From: Thalassolituus sp006212115
GTDB lineage: Bacteria; Pseudomonadota; Gammaproteobacteria; Pseudomonadales; Oceanobacteraceae
DNA: 64,000 nucleotides
NCBI RefSeq assembly: GCF_040372045.1
Contig: NZ_BAABWH010000010.1
Reading direction: 5' to 3' (one strand)
The translations under genes were made by a program, and so were the position numbers. Positions 43,250-50,952 of the stretch are shown here, piece after piece (within the stretch, counting starts at the first letter, position 1; the number at the start of each line of letters is the position of its first letter). A model generated the notes under the pieces. That model was not told where the DNA came from and made no database searches. It saw nothing but the letters and a program-made list of their open reading frames with translations.

Positions 43250-43377
43250 GGCTACCTGGCTGCAACTGCTCGACGCAATGCTTCAGAGGCGTTTCACCAA
43301 TATCCAGTACTCGACGGGCTTCTGTCCCTGAGTAATTCGGATCAAGCACCAGGCATGCAGCCTCAAGCTTGAACCCT
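43250..43377 (-). pseudogene. Degenerate IS3-family transposase OrfA fragment
   Basis: The minus strand reads FKLEAACLVLDPNYSGTEAR and then RVLDIGETPLKHCVEQLQ. This is the helix-turn-helix start of IS3-family OrfA proteins, where similar segments (EAACLVLDxGYS, GVGETALRRWVxQL) are standard. No start codon remains upstream. The reading stops making sense at the pgk terminator, and there is no OrfB. A remnant of an insertion sequence at the edge of the island; exact IS group not determined. Confidence 0.65.
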
Positions 43378-43539
43378 GTAGTGAATGATCAAAGTTGTGT
43401 TCCGGTCATTGAGCATCTCTTTGTTAGTGTAGTTAGCACCTGCCTGGGATCATCGAACTACTACACCACCATTCAAACTTTATTATTGCTCTTGTTTGCA
43501 ATAGAGTCTTGGGCAGAGACTGCTCTAATAGTCAAAATT
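43378..43539. other. Intergenic part of the island, no gene seen
   Basis: About 160 bases between the OrfA remnant and the first repeat gene. It contains an imperfect inverted repeat, GTGTAGT (43427-43433) and ACTACAC (43460-43466), which may be an IS end or just a hairpin. Nothing else is recognised. Confidence 0.3.
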
Positions 43540-43854
43540 TTACCCGCATGAATTCATATAATGCTGAACAATCAAAGGATGGGTAATAAAGTCCCCAAAT
43601 CTATCCTTATCCTTAGTAAGTTGATTGGTAGTGCTGAAAACAGTGTCTTTCTTCTGATCACGAATTATCCTGGCACTTCTTTCCAGCTGTAACAGTCGCG
43701 TGACCTCATCAGAAAAGGCCAGTTGCTCAATCAGAGGATTCAGAACCTTCATCAAGCGAATGCTGAGGGCTTGAACAGCGGTGAGTCTATGTTGTTCGAT
43801 AAGCAAGGCTTCAAAGAAGACATTGCTGAAAGCCTTAACGATGCCTGAGGTCAT
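43540..43854 (-). CDS. Repeat-associated ORF, copy 1
   Basis: 104 residues, MTSGIVKAFSNVFFEALLIE at the start, largely helical and rich in Leu, Glu and Arg (VLNPLIEQLAFSDEVTRLLQ, ERSARIIRDQKKD). Not recognised. The first 73 or so residues are closely similar to the ORF at 46012-46275. After ...KKDT a one-base insertion or deletion relative to the other copy changes the frame, so one or both C-termini are not original. It could be a real duplicated gene, a remnant, or a conserved end of a mobile unit. Confidence 0.5.
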   Translation of the reverse strand: MTSGIVKAFSNVFFEALLIEQHRLTAVQALSIRLMKVLNPLIEQLAFSDEVTRLLQLERSARIIRDQKKDTVFSTTNQLTKDKDRFGDFITHPLIVQHYMNSCG

Positions 43855-43881
43855 ACTCTATCTACAATTTGAATGTGATCT
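43627..43881. repeat. Imperfect direct repeat, copy 1 (left end of the island cassette)
   Basis: About 255 bases, starting GGTAGTGCTGAAAAC and ending GAATGTGATCT, which recur in the same orientation at 46047-46302 with most positions identical by eye. The similarity covers the repeat ORF and about 27 bases upstream of its ATG, then stops. The two copies bracket four small genes. Confidence 0.85.
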
Positions 43882-43909
43882 GGGAATTACAAGGACAGTC
43901 ATAGTAAGA

Positions 43910-44017
43910 TTGGGTATATCCTGTCGGGTTTTTACTTCTAAAGATATTGGCGGTAATGCAGTGGATCAAGCTGTTGATACTTTATTTGACAATAACTCCG
44001 CCTCAAATTCTCCTTAA
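43910..44017 (+). pseudogene. Possible C-terminal remnant of a larger protein
   Basis: An open tail reading LGISCRVFTSKDIGG then NAVDQAVDTLFDNNS and ending SASNSP, stopping 12 bases before the ATG of the 67-residue membrane protein, which has its own AAGAGGAAG site. It enters from the repeat with no start of its own. It may be the end of a gene cut off when the repeat or cassette was inserted, or chance. Confidence 0.3.
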
Positions 44018-44029
44018 AGAGGAAGTGGA

Positions 44030-44233
44030 ATGAAACAAGTTTTGATAATTGTATTATTCGTTTTATGTGTCGCTCTGGGGCTATTTTTGTCTTCTGTTGT
44101 TGGGTATTTTTTTAAGCCGTTTTTTATAGGTTATGATTTTCTATTTTTAGTGGTGCGGCAGTTTTTGTCTGTTTTTTTTATTGTGGTTCCTGTTTTAATT
44201 CTTGCTAGATATTTATTGAGAAAAACAAAATGA
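44030..44233 (+). CDS. Small two-helix membrane protein of the island
   Basis: 67 residues with a good AAGAGGAAGTGGA ribosome site. Two hydrophobic helices (about residues 3-30 and 40-60) separated by FFKPFFIGYD, basic tail LLRKTK. AT-rich codon use unlike pgk or fba. No family recognised. Small membrane proteins behind a truncated reading frame are often immunity proteins, but that is only a guess here. Confidence 0.6.
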   Translation: MKQVLIIVLFVLCVALGLFLSSVVGYFFKPFFIGYDFLFLVVRQFLSVFFIVVPVLILARYLLRKTK

Positions 44234-44423
44234 ATGATAGTGAGGAAATAAGTCAGAGATCGTTCTGTTACTAGAGGGTTATACGATTCTAGGTAGATAC
44301 GCAGAGGTAGGTTGTTACTGTACGCGAGAGTAGTAGATGATGGGGTGATAATGTTTTCAGATTGTTGAGGTGACTTTATTAATTCTGTACGCGGCAACCA
44401 CCCGGTAGTACTAAGTCAACGGA

Positions 44424-44804
44424 ATGAGGTATATGGTTAAGTTTGAAGTAAACTATGATAATAGAGAAAGAACTATGGAGTACTTAGAGAAATTCGATGG
44501 GGGAAATATCGAAAAAATTGAAATAGCATATAACTCAATAAATATGTCATTAACTCAAGAAGGAGGGCAAGGTAGAGTAAATTTGATTTTTTCTCAGGTC
44601 GTCTCTTTTAAGTTTGATAACTCATCAGGACATGAATGCATGTCTGGTTTAACTTCATGGCCACGCTATGTTTCTATAGCATTTGGTGATGAAAGTATCG
44701 CTACTACAATCGGTACTAGTTTAGACTGTAATTTCAAAGATATACTGAGTTGTGGTTTCTTTGTGGAATCGAGGTCATTAAGTGTAATCGAAAGGGAAAC
44801 TTAG
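44424..44804 (+). CDS. Hypothetical protein of the island, 126 aa
   Basis: Not recognised. 126 residues (an ATG three codons in at 44433 is an alternative start). The sequence alternates as beta-strands (MVKFEVNYDNRERTMEYLEK, IEIAYNSINMSLTQEG) and is acidic. AT-rich compared with neighbours outside the island. No signal peptide or membrane segment. 190 bases of apparently non-coding sequence precede it. Confidence 0.55.
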   Translation: MRYMVKFEVNYDNRERTMEYLEKFDGGNIEKIEIAYNSINMSLTQEGGQGRVNLIFSQVVSFKFDNSSGHECMSGLTSWPRYVSIAFGDESIATTIGTSLDCNFKDILSCGFFVESRSLSVIERET

Positions 44805-44863
44805 AACTTTTCGGTATTCTTAATTAAGCCAATATAGACTACGCATAAATGGGAGCGACACTT

Positions 44864-45196
44864 ATGTCGATTTGCTTTGATATATCGAGAGCATACGAAA
44901 TCGTTATGGGGATATCTAAAGAGTTTAATATTTCTATTGATGATGAGCACAGTCTCTCAGAGGAAGTTGACCATGGAACAGAAGAGTTATTGAAAGATTT
45001 TCAGTCATTTGGTGACTTAGTCTCGAGATGCCGTCTGGAGGATCTTTCTCTTGAAGAAAAGAAAATTCTCTTATCAAAATTTAAGGTCCTGAGTATGGGA
45101 TTGTCTACCATATTTGATAACCTTAATGATGAGGTTACTAAAGTGATGAAAGGTTTGGCTGAGTTACCTGTATCGAAAAATCGAGCGGATAAATAA
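44864..45196 (+). CDS. Hypothetical helical protein of the island, 110 aa
   Basis: 110 residues from the ATG at 44864, preceded by GGGAG at eight bases; an upstream ATG at 44849 is less likely. Mostly helical and acidic: MSICFDISRAYEIVMGISKE, EDLSLEEKKILLSKFKVLS, IFDNLNDEVTKVMKGLAEL. Not recognised. 59 bases after the previous gene and in the same orientation. Confidence 0.55.
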   Translation: MSICFDISRAYEIVMGISKEFNISIDDEHSLSEEVDHGTEELLKDFQSFGDLVSRCRLEDLSLEEKKILLSKFKVLSMGLSTIFDNLNDEVTKVMKGLAELPVSKNRADK

Positions 45197-45307
45197 TGAC
45201 AGTTTTGACTAGAATTGACCTCGACTTGAAGTTAGACCGAATGACATTGATATGAAGGTCTGGTTGGGCCTCGAATCGGTAAATAAACATCGCTAGTGAG
45301 CAGAATA

Positions 45308-45805
45308 ATGAATTTAAAATCTGTACTGAATGGAATTCTTCCGGTCGGAGATATAATGTTCTCTTTCTCGCCAGAGGTTTTGAAAGAGATGCGAGCTAGA
45401 GTTGGGTGTTTTTCATGGTCTTTTCAGTATTCAATTATATCTGAGCTTGTTAGTGAAGATATAATTGCATTTCCATTGCATTATAAAGGGTATTCTGATA
45501 GCGGTTTTGCTTTTGAGGTTTCTTCTGGATTCATAAAAAGTAAGGAAGATTACTTTTATTTGCCCATAAATGAAAGAGGAACTTTCTACATTATATATCG
45601 GGATGATTTCAAGTTTGTAATGATTATGTCAATTTATAATTATACCATTTTGTTGTTCGATGAATGTTTTGATTATATCGCCGATAAAGAGCTGGTCAGT
45701 ATTTTTTACGACGATGTTGATGGGTGGATGGATGTCTACAGGGATCGTATTTTGAAAGATATTAATTTGTACGTGAAGTTTGGTGTGATGGTTGAAGGCT
45801 ACTGA
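45308..45805 (+). CDS. Hypothetical protein of the island, 165 aa
   Basis: 165 residues from the ATG at 45308 (MNLKSVLNGILPVGD); a GTG at 45296 is in frame. Rich in Phe, Tyr, Ile and Asp with a strand-like pattern (FVMIMSIYNYTILLFDECFD). Strongly AT-rich codon use. The acidic, aromatic make-up resembles many small immunity-type proteins, but I recognise no family. Confidence 0.55.
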   Translation: MNLKSVLNGILPVGDIMFSFSPEVLKEMRARVGCFSWSFQYSIISELVSEDIIAFPLHYKGYSDSGFAFEVSSGFIKSKEDYFYLPINERGTFYIIYRDDFKFVMIMSIYNYTILLFDECFDYIADKELVSIFYDDVDGWMDVYRDRILKDINLYVKFGVMVEGY

Positions 45806-46011
45806 ACGGTAATAGGATGGCAAGGATATATTTACTCTTATTAATTTTTTAGTTCCTAGTGCGAATAATGTATCTGTGTGTATTTAGTTATTGAATGGGA
45901 AATCAGATATGCTTCCTGAAATATAGTTTCAAACAAAGTTGAATGCGCACGTATAGACGTCTCCACGTTATCCAGCAGTCACTCTGTTCTGATTTGACTC
46001 CCACTGAATGA
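45806..46011. other. Intergenic part of the island, no gene seen
   Basis: About 200 AT-rich bases between the 165-aa gene and the second repeat ORF. No hairpin with a T tract, no ORF and no known site recognised. Confidence 0.4.
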
Positions 46012-46275
46012 CTAGCTTCTCTTATTGTTGTCGTTTGAAGCTCGTAGGTAGTGCTGAAAACTTGTATCTTCCTTCTGATCACGAATTATCCTGTCACTTC
46101 TTTCCACCTGTAACAGTCGTGTGACCTCATCAGAAAAGACCAGTTGTTCAATCAGAGGATTCAGCAGCTTCAACAAGCGATTGATGAGGGCTTGAACAGC
46201 GGTGAGCCGAAGCCGTGCGATGAGCAAGGCTTCAAAGACGACATCGCCGAAAGCCTTAACGATGCCTGAGGTCAT
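46012..46275 (-). CDS. Repeat-associated ORF, copy 2
   Basis: 87 residues, MTSGIVKAFGDVVFEALLIA at the start and LNPLIEQLVFSDEVTRLLQV in the middle, nearly the same as copy 1 up to the DQKEDT segment. Its C-terminus (QHYLRASNDNNKRS) reads in a different frame from copy 1 because of a one-base difference. Substitutions between the copies often fall at third codon positions, which suggests it has been translated, but no family is recognised. Confidence 0.5.
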   Translation of the reverse strand: MTSGIVKAFGDVVFEALLIARLRLTAVQALINRLLKLLNPLIEQLVFSDEVTRLLQVERSDRIIRDQKEDTSFQHYLRASNDNNKRS

Positions 46276-46302
46276 ACTCTATCCCCAATATGAATGCGAT
46301 CT
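46047..46302. repeat. Imperfect direct repeat, copy 2 (right end of the island cassette)
   Basis: The same 255-base block as at 43627-43881, same orientation, offset about 2.42 kb. Sequence beyond its right end (towards fba) differs from that beyond copy 1, so the repeat has a clear boundary near 46302. Confidence 0.85.
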
Positions 46303-46492
46303 TGAGGGTATTGGGGGCTATATCCAGATGATGTGGATAAGATGCACCTGCCCGTGTCTCGGGAGCCTGTGAGGCCTTTGACCACCTTGCCGCCCGACAT
46401 TCTCGCCCCGAGGTTTCTATCCCTTCCTTTAATCGCTAGAATACCCGGATATTTTTTAGTCCCCATTTTATAGACCCATTGAAGGTAATCTC
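46303..46492 (+). promoter_or_regulatory. Upstream region of fba
   Basis: 190 bases between the right repeat and fba, with base composition back to that of the core genome. The fba promoter must lie here because the pgk transcript ends at 43244. AAGG lies 7 bases before the fba ATG. I cannot place the -35 and -10 with confidence. Confidence 0.4.
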
Positions 46493-47557
46493 ATGGCATT
46501 AATCAGCATGCGTCAGATGCTGGATCACGCAGCCGAGTTCGGCTACGGCGTACCAGCGTTCAACGTAAACAACCTCGAACAGATGCGCGCCATCATGGAA
46601 GCGGCAGATAAAACGGATTCTCCTGTGATTGTGCAGGCCTCTGCGGGTGCTCGTAAGTACGCAGGTGCTCCGTTTCTGCGCCACCTGATTCTGGCTGCCA
46701 TTGAAGAATTCCCGCACATCCCGGTATGTATGCACCAGGATCACGGTACCTCTCCGGCGGTATGTCAGCGTTCTATCCAGCTGGGCTTCAGCTCAGTAAT
46801 GATGGATGGCTCTCTGGGTGAAGACGGTAAAACGCCAACCGACTACGAGTACAATGTTGACGTGACTCGTCGCACTGTTGAAATGGCACACGCTTGTGGT
46901 GTTTCAGTAGAGGGCGAGCTGGGTTGTCTGGGTTCTCTTGAAACCGGTCAGGCTGGTGAAGAAGACGGTATCGGCGCTGAGGGCATTCTGTCTCACGATC
47001 AGATGCTGACTGACCCTGAAGAAGCGGCTGACTTTGTTAGCAAGACTCAGGTGGACGCGCTGGCGATTGCGTGTGGTACGTCACACGGTGCCTACAAGTT
47101 CACTCGTCCGCCAACAGACGACATTCTGGCCATCGACCGTATCAAAGAGATCCACAAGCGTATTCCGGATACTCACCTTGTTATGCACGGTTCGTCTTCT
47201 GTACCTCAGGAGTGGCTGGCAGTGATTAACGAGTTTGGTGGTGAAATCCCAGAAACATACGGTGTGCCAGTTGAGCAGATCGTTGAAGGTATCAAGTACG
47301 GTGTGCGTAAAGTTAACATCGATACTGACTTGCGTCTGGCATCGACCGGTGCGATCCGTCGCTTCATGGCTCAGAACACGTCTGAGTTTGACCCACGTAA
47401 GTACCTGAAAGAATCCGTTAAAGCGATGAGCGAAATCTGTATTGCTCGTTACGAAGCGTTTGGCACTGCGGGCAACGCGTCTAAGATCAAAGCGATCTCA
47501 CTGGACGATATGTTCGAGAAGTACCAGAGCGGTGCACTGGACCCAAAAATCAGCTGA
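46493..47557 (+). CDS. fba: Class II fructose-1,6-bisphosphate aldolase
   Basis: 354 residues. MALISMRQMLDHAAEFGYGV, then PAFNVNNLEQMRAIMEAAD, VCMHQDHGTS (zinc-binding His and Asp), GVSVEGELGCLG and VMHGSSSVPQEW are typical of the zinc-dependent CbbA/Fba group. It splits fructose bisphosphate in glycolysis and works in reverse in gluconeogenesis. Biased codon use. Normally follows pgk directly; here an island of about 3 kb intervenes. Confidence 0.97.
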   Translation: MALISMRQMLDHAAEFGYGVPAFNVNNLEQMRAIMEAADKTDSPVIVQASAGARKYAGAPFLRHLILAAIEEFPHIPVCMHQDHGTSPAVCQRSIQLGFSSVMMDGSLGEDGKTPTDYEYNVDVTRRTVEMAHACGVSVEGELGCLGSLETGQAGEEDGIGAEGILSHDQMLTDPEEAADFVSKTQVDALAIACGTSHGAYKFTRPPTDDILAIDRIKEIHKRIPDTHLVMHGSSSVPQEWLAVINEFGGEIPETYGVPVEQIVEGIKYGVRKVNIDTDLRLASTGAIRRFMAQNTSEFDPRKYLKESVKAMSEICIARYEAFGTAGNASKIKAISLDDMFEKYQSGALDPKIS

Positions 47558-47581
47558 TTTGGCGGTTCCGTTGTAAATGAG

Positions 47582-47605
47582 AAAGGCGCTTCGGCGCCTT
47601 TTTCA
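47582..47605 (+). terminator. Terminator of fba
   Basis: Stem AAAGGCGC (47582-47589), UUCG-type loop TTCG, and GCGCCTTT (47594-47601), then TT, 24 bases after the stop codon. Confidence 0.9.
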
Positions 47606-47655
47606 TTGTCTGCAATTTTATTATTAACAAAGACATTAACTGTGAGAGAGCAAAT

Positions 47656-48117
47656 ATGACCAACCTGGAGCATAAGATTCCCCCTCCGCTGGTGGCCGTA
47701 ATGTGTGGACTTGTTATCTGGTGGCTGGCAGGAACCACCCCGGGGGTTGTCGATCCGTATGGTGTGGCACAACCGTTAGCTGTTCTAGTGGCCATTATGG
47801 GGCTGGTGTTTGATTCGGGCGGTGTTCTGGCCTTTGTAAAACAGAAGACGACGGTAAACCCAATTCAGATTAATCAGGCATCGTCATTAGTCACCACGGG
47901 CTTGTACCGCTTTAGCCGTAATCCGATGTATCTGGGGATGGCCCTGCTTTTGACCTCTTTGACGATCTGGGTACAAGCGCCTGCGGGCTTAGTGGGCGTA
48001 GGTTTGTTTGTCGCATTTATTACCCGCTTCCAGATCCTACCTGAGGAGCGTGTACTTGAGTCTCTGTTTGGCAAGGACTACATCGCATACAAGGGGCGCG
48101 TGCGACGTTGGTTTTAG
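47656..48117 (+). CDS. Isoprenylcysteine carboxyl methyltransferase (ICMT)-family membrane protein
   Basis: 153 residues with four or so transmembrane helices. The SAM-binding motif of the family is present: LVTTGLYRFSRNPMYLGMAL, then RFQILPEERVLESLFGKDYI and a YKGRVRRWF end. Bacterial members probably methylate small lipophilic substrates; the true substrate here is unknown. A single gene after fba. Confidence 0.9.
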   Translation: MTNLEHKIPPPLVAVMCGLVIWWLAGTTPGVVDPYGVAQPLAVLVAIMGLVFDSGGVLAFVKQKTTVNPIQINQASSLVTTGLYRFSRNPMYLGMALLLTSLTIWVQAPAGLVGVGLFVAFITRFQILPEERVLESLFGKDYIAYKGRVRRWF

Positions 48118-48177
48118 AGAAAAATTTTCCAATCGGGCCTATAGTGAAGCGAGAGCAACACTATTGAGGCCATTGGA

Positions 48178-49374
48178 ATGGCAACGTCCCGGGATCTAAA
48201 CAACACGCTTGAGCAGGTACTGAACTCAGGAGCCTCTGCGGAGGTGATTGGGCATCTGTTACGTACTGCTCGAGAGAGACTGCGGATGGAGGTCGGTTTC
48301 GTCTCAGAGTTCATCGACGGAATGCGGGTATTTCGTTTCGTCGATTCTGCACCGGGCGTTAATCTGATTGCTCCGGGCGGAGCGGATTTTCTTGCTCAGA
48401 GTTATTGTCAGCGTATTGTTGATGAGCGCGCGCCTCAGCTAATCAGTGACGCGCGTACCTGTTCTGCTGTGGTGGATCTGAAAGCCACACAGCTCTTACC
48501 TGTAGGGGCGCACATCAGCGTTCCAATCACCTTGTCTGATGGCCATGTTTTCGGCACGTTCTGTTTATTCAGTCGCTATGCCGTACCGGGGTTGAATCAT
48601 CGTAGTCTCGCGCTGGTGCGCGCTTTTGCCGAAATGGTAGCCCTCCTGCTGGAAGAGAGGCGCGTGGCAGGAGCAGAGCATGAGCAGAACAACACAGCGA
48701 TTCATCACGTCTCGACTTTTTTTACCGAGCATCGGGTGAGTTTTTCTCCGTCGTCTATTGTCGATCTCAATACAAAAGAAGAGATTGGTACAGAGTTGGT
48801 TCCGGCTATCTCTCAGCCATCGCCTCTGTTTTCGAATCCATTTCTGCTTCTTCGTGAGGCCGATCGTTTGGGGTTATCTCAGTTAAGTGGTGTTGCGATG
48901 ATGGAGAGTTCCCTGGCCGCGCTCACACATTTATCCGCTGATCAGTTTGTGTCGATGAATGTGACACCACAATTGATTATGCAATTCGATTTCAATCAGT
49001 GGCTTCGGTCGGATTGTTCAAGGCTCGTTCTGGGCCTGTCGGAGCACGATATCGTTGACGACTATACGAGCCTGAAGGCCAGGCTATACCGGTTAAAAGA
49101 ATCTGGTGTACGTATCGCTGTTGTTCATGCGGGGGCCGGATTTGCCAGCATGCGACATATCCTGCAATTGCAGCCCGAGTTTGTGAAGCTCGATGCCGAC
49201 CTGACCTGCGGTATTTATAAAGACAAAGGACAGCAAGCAATGCTTGAAGCATTGATGCGATTTTGTCGTTCTCAAGGCAGTATTCTGATGGCCGAAGGTA
49301 TCTGCAGTGATGAGGATGAGGCTTACCTTCGGACGGCTGGTGTTGGATTTGCTCAGTTTGATAGTGCGAGTTAA
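48178..49374 (+). CDS. GAF-EAL protein with a degenerate EAL domain
   Basis: 398 residues: a GAF domain (about 1-165; SVPITLSDGHVFGTFCLFS) and an EAL-like domain (about 180-398). Compared with the paralogue at 49696, the catalytic signatures are lost: the DDAGAGYAS motif is VVHAGAGFAS (both metal-binding Asp gone), LTEHD is LSEHD, AEGIET is AEGICS, and the C-terminal GQGYLLSRPQP is replaced by GFAQFDSAS. It is unlikely to hydrolyse c-di-GMP; it may bind it or act as a regulator of its neighbour. Confidence 0.9.
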   Translation: MATSRDLNNTLEQVLNSGASAEVIGHLLRTARERLRMEVGFVSEFIDGMRVFRFVDSAPGVNLIAPGGADFLAQSYCQRIVDERAPQLISDARTCSAVVDLKATQLLPVGAHISVPITLSDGHVFGTFCLFSRYAVPGLNHRSLALVRAFAEMVALLLEERRVAGAEHEQNNTAIHHVSTFFTEHRVSFSPSSIVDLNTKEEIGTELVPAISQPSPLFSNPFLLLREADRLGLSQLSGVAMMESSLAALTHLSADQFVSMNVTPQLIMQFDFNQWLRSDCSRLVLGLSEHDIVDDYTSLKARLYRLKESGVRIAVVHAGAGFASMRHILQLQPEFVKLDADLTCGIYKDKGQQAMLEALMRFCRSQGSILMAEGICSDEDEAYLRTAGVGFAQFDSAS

Positions 49375-49695
49375 TAGACAATACATGGATTTATCTGCTC
49401 GTGAGGCGTAAACCGTCTATTTGAATTTGCGTTCATCTCCGAAGATAAAGTGCCCGGTTTACGAGCTGATCTCCCCGCTAATTTCCTAATATCTCTCTTG
49501 TGCAGTGTGTTTTGGCCTCTTTTTTCCAATGTTTATCCTTCAGCCTGTGAATTTGCGCACATAACCGTGCATTGATAACGGGCCAATCAGATATTGTCCT
49601 GAACGGAGCATGTAAGGAGTGTCAGGCTTGAGATGGATGGTTAAATCCGACAGAGTGCTATAGTTCCTTAGTGGTAAAGACATAGGTATGACCGG
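49375..49695. other. Gap between the two GAF-EAL genes
   Basis: 321 bases with no ORF of note and no clear terminator. It likely holds the promoter of the second gene; the stretch TTTCCTAATATCTCTC is AT-rich but I see no convincing -35/-10 pair. Confidence 0.35.
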
Positions 49696-50952
49696 ATGAC
49701 AAAGCACCCAGATGTTGCGAGGCAACTCGCAGAGGTGATTAACGACCAGACTCCTCAAAGTGCGGAGACTCTGAAAACAGCCATTTCCAGCTTGATTCGC
49801 TCTGTGCGGAATCGTTTGGATATGGAGGTCGGCTTTTTGTCTGAATTCAGCGAGGATAAGCGCGTATTTCGTTTCGTTGACTGCGCTCGTGATGCCAATC
49901 TTGTTTCTGAAGATAGTTGTGGCCCTCTGAAAGACAGCTTCTGCGAAATGATTGCGGATGGTCGTCTCAAACAGTTGGTGCAGGATACGGAAGCCAGCGG
50001 CGAAACTGAGCTGGTTCCGGAATTTACGACTATCCCGGTTAAATCTCATGTCAGTGTTCCGGTGACTCTGTCGGATGGTCACACTTTCGGTACATTCTGT
50101 ATTTTCAGTCGTGAAGTGAAGCCAGAGCTTAATCGCAGAAGTTTGATGCTGGTCAGAGTATTCGCCGATGTTATTGCTGCGTTAATTGAAGACGCCCGTA
50201 AATGCGGCGAAGAAAATCGTTTACGTCAGCAAGCGATTCTCGACCTGCTGGATCGAGACGAACTCCTTTTGCACGCACAACCCATTTGTGGGCTGGAAAA
50301 CAAAAAGGTGGTGGGCTTTGAATTACTGGCGCGTCTCTCTACGGATCTGGATTTGTCACCCGCTCAGCTCTTTATTGATGCGGATCGCCTGGGTCTGTCG
50401 GCTGCGATTGGCTTACGCGTGATTGAGAAGTCGCGGGAGGCGCTGGCTACACTGCCTGACGACGTCTATGTCTCGGTTAATGTGACCCCGGCGTTTCTTG
50501 AACAGTGTGATATCAGCGCGATGTACACGGCAGAAGAATCCAGCCGCATCATGCTGGAACTGACAGAGCACGATGAAATTGCGGATTACGATAAGCTGAA
50601 TGAACGCCTCGCTCCGCTCCGTGAAGCGGGTATGCGTCTGGCGATTGATGATGCCGGCGCGGGTTACGCGAGTATGCGGCACATTCTGTTACTTCGCCCG
50701 GATATGCTGAAGCTCGATATGAGCCTGATCCGTGATATTGATCAGGACCGAGATAAGCAATCTCTTGTTGCAGCGCTCAGAGGTTTTGCAGAAGTGCAGG
50801 GCTATAAGGTGGTTGCCGAGGGAATTGAGACGAAAGAAGAGCTCGCTGAGCTGGAAATGTTGGCCGTCGGGTGCGGGCAAGGATATTTACTATCCCGTCC
50901 ACAGCCGATCCAGACCTTCTCGGTCGAAGCACCCGTTACATCAGACAGCTGA
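49696..50952 (+). CDS. GAF-EAL cyclic-di-GMP phosphodiesterase
   Basis: 418 residues: GAF domain about 20-170 (SVPVTLSDGHTFGTFCIFS) and EAL domain about 180-410. The catalytic residues are present: GFELLARLS (Glu), VSVNVTPAF (Asn), MLELTEHDE (Glu), AIDDAGAGYASM (Asp pair), LKLDMSLI (Lys), VVAEGIETKEE (Glu) and GQGYLLSRPQP (Gln). It should cleave c-di-GMP to pGpG, with GAF binding a small ligand. The last 12 bases overlap the convergent sufE-like gene. Confidence 0.93.
   Translation: MTKHPDVARQLAEVINDQTPQSAETLKTAISSLIRSVRNRLDMEVGFLSEFSEDKRVFRFVDCARDANLVSEDSCGPLKDSFCEMIADGRLKQLVQDTEASGETELVPEFTTIPVKSHVSVPVTLSDGHTFGTFCIFSREVKPELNRRSLMLVRVFADVIAALIEDARKCGEENRLRQQAILDLLDRDELLLHAQPICGLENKKVVGFELLARLSTDLDLSPAQLFIDADRLGLSAAIGLRVIEKSREALATLPDDVYVSVNVTPAFLEQCDISAMYTAEESSRIMLELTEHDEIADYDKLNERLAPLREAGMRLAIDDAGAGYASMRHILLLRPDMLKLDMSLIRDIDQDRDKQSLVAALRGFAEVQGYKVVAEGIETKEELAELEMLAVGCGQGYLLSRPQPIQTFSVEAPVTSDS

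Noticed and set aside
42837..43349. 170-residue minus-strand ORF across the end of pgk
   Set aside because: Most of it is the antisense of pgk and its terminator; only the first 35 or so residues, in the island, carry the OrfA-like signal.
43427..43466. Inverted repeat as IS terminal repeat
   Set aside because: Only seven bases match, and the spacing of 26 bases is far too short to be the two ends of an IS.
43540..46302. Integron cassette array
   Set aside because: No integrase and no paired RYYYAAC/GTTRRRY core sites were found around the small genes; the repeats are 255 bp and contain an ORF, unlike attC.
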